7,875 nucleotides of DNA. Source: Prolixibacteraceae bacterium. GTDB taxonomy: Bacteria; Bacteroidota; Bacteroidia; Bacteroidales; Prolixibacteraceae. The stretch is from assembly GCA_016931875.1 (NCBI GenBank), contig JAFGDX010000086.1:1-7875 (forward strand). The letters run 5' to 3'. A program made the position numbers and the translations under genes. The notes beneath the pieces were generated by a model that ran no database searches, was not told the origin of the DNA, and was given only the letters and a program-made list of their open reading frames with translations. Within the stretch, counting starts at the first letter, position 1. Each line of letters begins with the position of its first letter. This document shows, in pieces, positions 5,339 through 7,875 of the stretch.

Positions 5339-7669
5339 TTAAAAGATTCCTTCCATTGATTTTTCAAGTGAAAACGCTTCCTCCAGGAATTGTTCCACAT
5401 TTAACTCGTGCAAATATACTACGCCGTGTGTGGCTCTCAGCAAGGCTGAATCATTTTCGTAAAAGAAATTTTTACCCAACAGTAACTGAATCTGTTTGTG
5501 TTGTTCCAGCCACACTTTTTGTGTGAGATCACTAAACTTGCCATCGAGCTGATAACTTGGGAAAGAGGCATTAACCTGGGTAACATAACATTCGGAAAAT
5601 GATTTGTTAAGTGTGGCCAGCGAGTTCAGCGAAACCGGGACAAGCACCTCCACATCCCACGGATTGTATTTAAACCACACGTTACGGTAGCCAATTATTT
5701 TCAAATTACTCAAATCCTCTTCCTTATTCCACTCTTCCACAGCCCGTGCAATGGCCTGCAAAACTTTGTAGTGTGTATCGGGCCCACTTCCCTGCGGATC
5801 CATGGCCAGACTGATTACCGTTGGTTTGTATTTTCTGAACTCTTCCAGTATTGGCAATACATCGCGTTCTTTATCGGGCTGGTTCGAAAAAACATCGCCC
5901 TGGTAGAATCCAAGTCGCAAATGATGAACATTTTTCACTGAAATTCCGTAATGAGCCCACACCAGTTCCTCTTCCAATTCCCTGATCATTCCTTTCAGTT
6001 TCTGTACTCTCGGAGGATTCTTTCCACCGTCGTAACTGTTTTCCAGTGATTCCAGAATTTCAGCAATTACCTGCAGCAATCCTTCTTCGTTTTTCACTTC
6101 CCAAATGGAAACCAGCGCACGAACTACCCGGTGGCAAACCCCGCGTCGTTTTTCCTCATCGTTTTGGGCAGCAATATTATCAAGGTAATGGTACACATCT
6201 TTATCCCACTTAAACTTATAACCCGACTCAAAAAAATCAGGATAATAAATCATCTCTATTTTCCCCTGCTGAAGCAGACTCTGCGTATCTAAAAGTAAAT
6301 CCTTCAGGAAATGATTGGTTACTGCTGTAAAACCTGAAGTTGCCACGGCAAAATGCATTTCGTTGCTTGCATCGCGCGACTGCCGGTTGGTAAGCGGCAT
6401 AATGCCCAGCATAATATCATCGTGATGTGGCCCGGTGTGATAATATACCTGGTTGGTTTCTTTTTGCATTCCCCGTTTCAGTTTAACCAGAATCGAGTCG
6501 ATAACACTCTGAACCGTTTTTTCATTTAATCCGGGAATCTGGCTGCAATACTTATCAGCCTTTAAATCTTCCAGTGTTAGTTTTCCGCCAAACTTGTTTA
6601 TTTTTTTACACAGTTCAATAACTGCCCGTTCTGTTTTTTTATGTGTCCAGGGTCCGCAACTGTAAAAGCATTCAATGCTGTCTTCCAGTTTAACAGCCGC
6701 ACTTTCAGTAAGATAAAAACGGCTGTTTTTGAGTTTATGAAGCGAAGTGGCCGGATAATTCACTCCGGGCTCATTTTCAAGAGAATCTTTTATGGTATCG
6801 GCAATGGCTTCTCCAGCGGCATAAACAATGGCCCTGTTTTCAGGGTTGAAACCAAGCGTTCCGAGGCCGATGGTAATAACCAGTCTTTTTCGTGAAACTT
6901 CGATGCCACCCAGATCAGTTGCTGTTACTGCCTGTGTTTCGAAATTTGTTGCCGTTAAGCGTGTAGTTGAAAAATGGTCGGAGCCCCGGGTATTAAATGC
7001 GATATGACCATCGGGTCCGATGCCGCCCAGAAAGAACCCGATACCACCTTTTTCCCGTATCTGGTTTTCATAATTGGAACACCAGTTATCAATCAGAAAA
7101 ATGGATTCCTGCTGCAACTGTTCCATTTGTGTTTTTGCTTCCCGGTACCGAAGTGTTAAATCGATGGAGTAATCGGGAAAAACCTCACTAAAATGTTTGT
7201 TCCGCGCCAGTTCAATTTCATCTGAATTGATTAACAGCGCCTTGCTTTTGTCGAGACCAAAACCCTCGATATAATATTTTTCTGCATAATTGTACAAACT
7301 GTTGTGTTGTTTGGTACTGATGGGATAAAACTCACCCATTTGCACAAACTGCAATTTTTTTAGCTCGGGTTTTTTACTTCCGCCCAAACCATATTTTGCC
7401 AGTGCATCCTGTGTTTTTTTATTTTCCCAGTTTTCAAGAATCAGTTTAGTATAATTCAAAAAGTGCTGGGCTGTTTTGCCGGTGGGCAAACTCACCACTC
7501 CTTCAGGATTTTCACTTACCCACTCTAAAAAACTCATGGCCGAAAGCAGCCCGAGTTTCGGAAAACTTTCAACCGGAATATAGGGTATCCGGGTGGTCAT
7601 GTTTTTTATTCCTGCCTCCTTCAAAAATGCCTCTTCAACTTTTGAAAAATGTAATTCCATTTTTTTCAT
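5339..7669 (-). CDS. NagB-like / LmbE (PIG-L)-like fusion protein
   Basis: This 776-residue two-domain protein is probably cytoplasmic. Residues about 25-330 are a NagB/6-phosphogluconolactonase-type domain: phosphate loop [11 protein letters not shown] (60-70), QMGEFYPIS (110-118) in place of NMDEYVGL, and [16 protein letters not shown] (215-230) with D220 and H222. Residues about 405-740 are an LmbE/PIG-L-like deacetylase domain with the metal motif HHDD (H415, D417, D418) and a second motif [12 protein letters not shown] (624-635) with H633. The catalytic Asp72 equivalent is Gly112 and the Glu148 equivalent is Thr227, so the first domain is unlikely to be a normal deaminase and may only bind a sugar phosphate. 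The second could deacetylate an N-acetyl amino sugar. Related Bacteroidota fusions that I recall are nearer 640-670 residues, so this one is long. The start is set by TAATG overlap with the upstream ROK gene; M4 at 7660 is an alternative. Confidence 0.9.
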   Translation of the reverse strand: MKKMELHFSKVEEAFLKEAGIKNMTTRIPYIPVESFPKLGLLSAMSFLEWVSENPEGVVSLPTGKTAQHFLNYTKLILENWENKKTQDALAKYGLGGSKKPELKKLQFVQMGEFYPISTKQHNSLYNYAEKYYIEGFGLDKSKALLINSDEIELARNKHFSEVFPDYSIDLTLRYREAKTQMEQLQQESIFLIDNWCSNYENQIREKGGIGFFLGGIGPDGHIAFNTRGSDHFSTTRLTATNFETQAVTATDLGGIEVSRKRLVITIGLGTLGFNPENRAIVYAAGEAIADTIKDSLENEPGVNYPATSLHKLKNSRFYLTESAAVKLEDSIECFYSCGPWTHKKTERAVIELCKKINKFGGKLTLEDLKADKYCSQIPGLNEKTVQSVIDSILVKLKRGMQKETNQVYYHTGPHHDDIMLGIMPLTNRQSRDASNEMHFAVATSGFTAVTNHFLKDLLLDTQSLLQQGKIEMIYYPDFFESGYKFKWDKDVYHYLDNIAAQNDEEKRRGVCHRVVRALVSIWEVKNEEGLLQVIAEILESLENSYDGGKNPPRVQKLKGMIRELEEELVWAHYGISVKNVHHLRLGFYQGDVFSNQPDKERDVLPILEEFRKYKPTVISLAMDPQGSGPDTHYKVLQAIARAVEEWNKEEDLSNLKIIGYRNVWFKYNPWDVEVLVPVSLNSLATLNKSFSECYVTQVNASFPSYQLDGKFSDLTQKVWLEQHKQIQLLLGKNFFYENDSALLRATHGVVYLHELNVEQFLEEAFSLEKSMEGIF

Positions 7670-7875
7670 TATTTAGAAAATGATAACCGTTCCAACGCAT
7701 AAGCGGCTGCTCCCATGGTCCCCGCTTTTGAGCCTAATTCTGAAAATTTTATTTCGGTGTCGTTACTTATGTCGTGATTGCTGAAAGTTTGAATTGCCTG
7801 CTGCACCGGCGCCTGAATAAACTGACTTGCTTCGGCAACACGTCCTCCAATTATTATCAATTCAGGATTAAAAAT
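7669..7875 (-). CDS. ROK-family sugar kinase or regulator, C-terminal part only
   Basis: The last 68 residues of a protein that begins beyond the window; the frame is open to base 7875. The visible sequence has the ROK C-terminal pattern: NPELIIIGGRVAEA, matching the family's 'xP-x-x-I-x-x-GG-x-(V/I)-(S/A)' strand, then SELGSKAGTMGAAAYALE, matching 'S-x-LG-x-x-A-G-x-x-GAA-x-x-A'. ROK proteins are glucokinases, N-acetylglucosamine or N-acetylmannosamine kinases, or sugar-responsive repressors. The N-terminal part that would show a DNA-binding domain and the ATP/zinc motifs is outside the window. Its stop shares a base with the next start (TAATG), so it is coupled to the NagB-LmbE fusion, which favours a role with amino sugars. 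Confidence 0.85.
   Translation of the reverse strand: MFNPELIIIGGRVAEASQFIQAPVQQAIQTFSNHDISNDTEIKFSELGSKAGTMGAAAYALERLSFSK

Overview
This 7.9-kb window looks like chromosomal DNA from a Bacteroidota (Bacteroidetes) member, plausibly a marine or gut-type Marinilabiliales/Prolixibacteraceae relative. The evidence is its moderate-to-low GC, AT-rich gene starts without Shine-Dalgarno sequences, upstream boxes that fit the Bacteroidetes -7 consensus TAnnTTTG, and a NagB-LmbE fusion gene of a type known from that phylum. The lineage is inferred from style, not from a marker gene.

Layout. (1) Bases 1-1076, minus strand: most of an FGHS-type (FucP/GluP/NagP-like) MFS sugar transporter, cut off at the window edge. 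(2) 1077-1370: a divergent AT-rich intergenic region with a candidate -7 box for each side. (3) 1371-4352, plus strand: yidD, then a four-gene metal-uptake operon made of a lipoprotein metal-binding protein (ZnuA-like), an ATPase (ZnuC-like), a permease (ZnuB-like) and a 61-residue protein with eight cysteines. The genes from znuA to the Cys-rich ORF overlap by 4 bp or lie within 3 bp of each other, so they are almost certainly co-transcribed and translationally coupled. (4) 4353-4535: a convergent intergenic region with one hairpin and one strong, apparently bidirectional, intrinsic terminator. (5) 4536-7875, minus strand: an amino-sugar operon read ROK-family protein (only its C-terminus is in the window), then a 776-residue NagB-like/LmbE-like fusion, then a standard-length NagB.

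How the genes work together. The metal operon would bind Zn2+ (or Mn2+/Fe2+) at the outer face of the inner membrane and import it by ATP hydrolysis. The Cys-rich last gene probably binds metal in the cytoplasm. The amino-sugar genes fit GlcNAc/glucosamine use: sugar kinase or regulator (ROK), a possible deacetylase (the LmbE domain) and a GlcN-6-P deaminase. The MFS transporter could be the matching sugar importer, but it is on the far side of the metal operon, so that link is weak.

The unusual points are: a valine in place of the catalytic Glu148 in an otherwise textbook NagB; loss of the equivalent acids in the fused NagB-like domain; an alanine where ZnuA normally has its first metal-ligand histidine; an inverted repeat right behind the znuA -7 box; and the Cys-rich protein coupled to the metal operon, whose cysteine spacing fits a RING-like cross-brace pattern.
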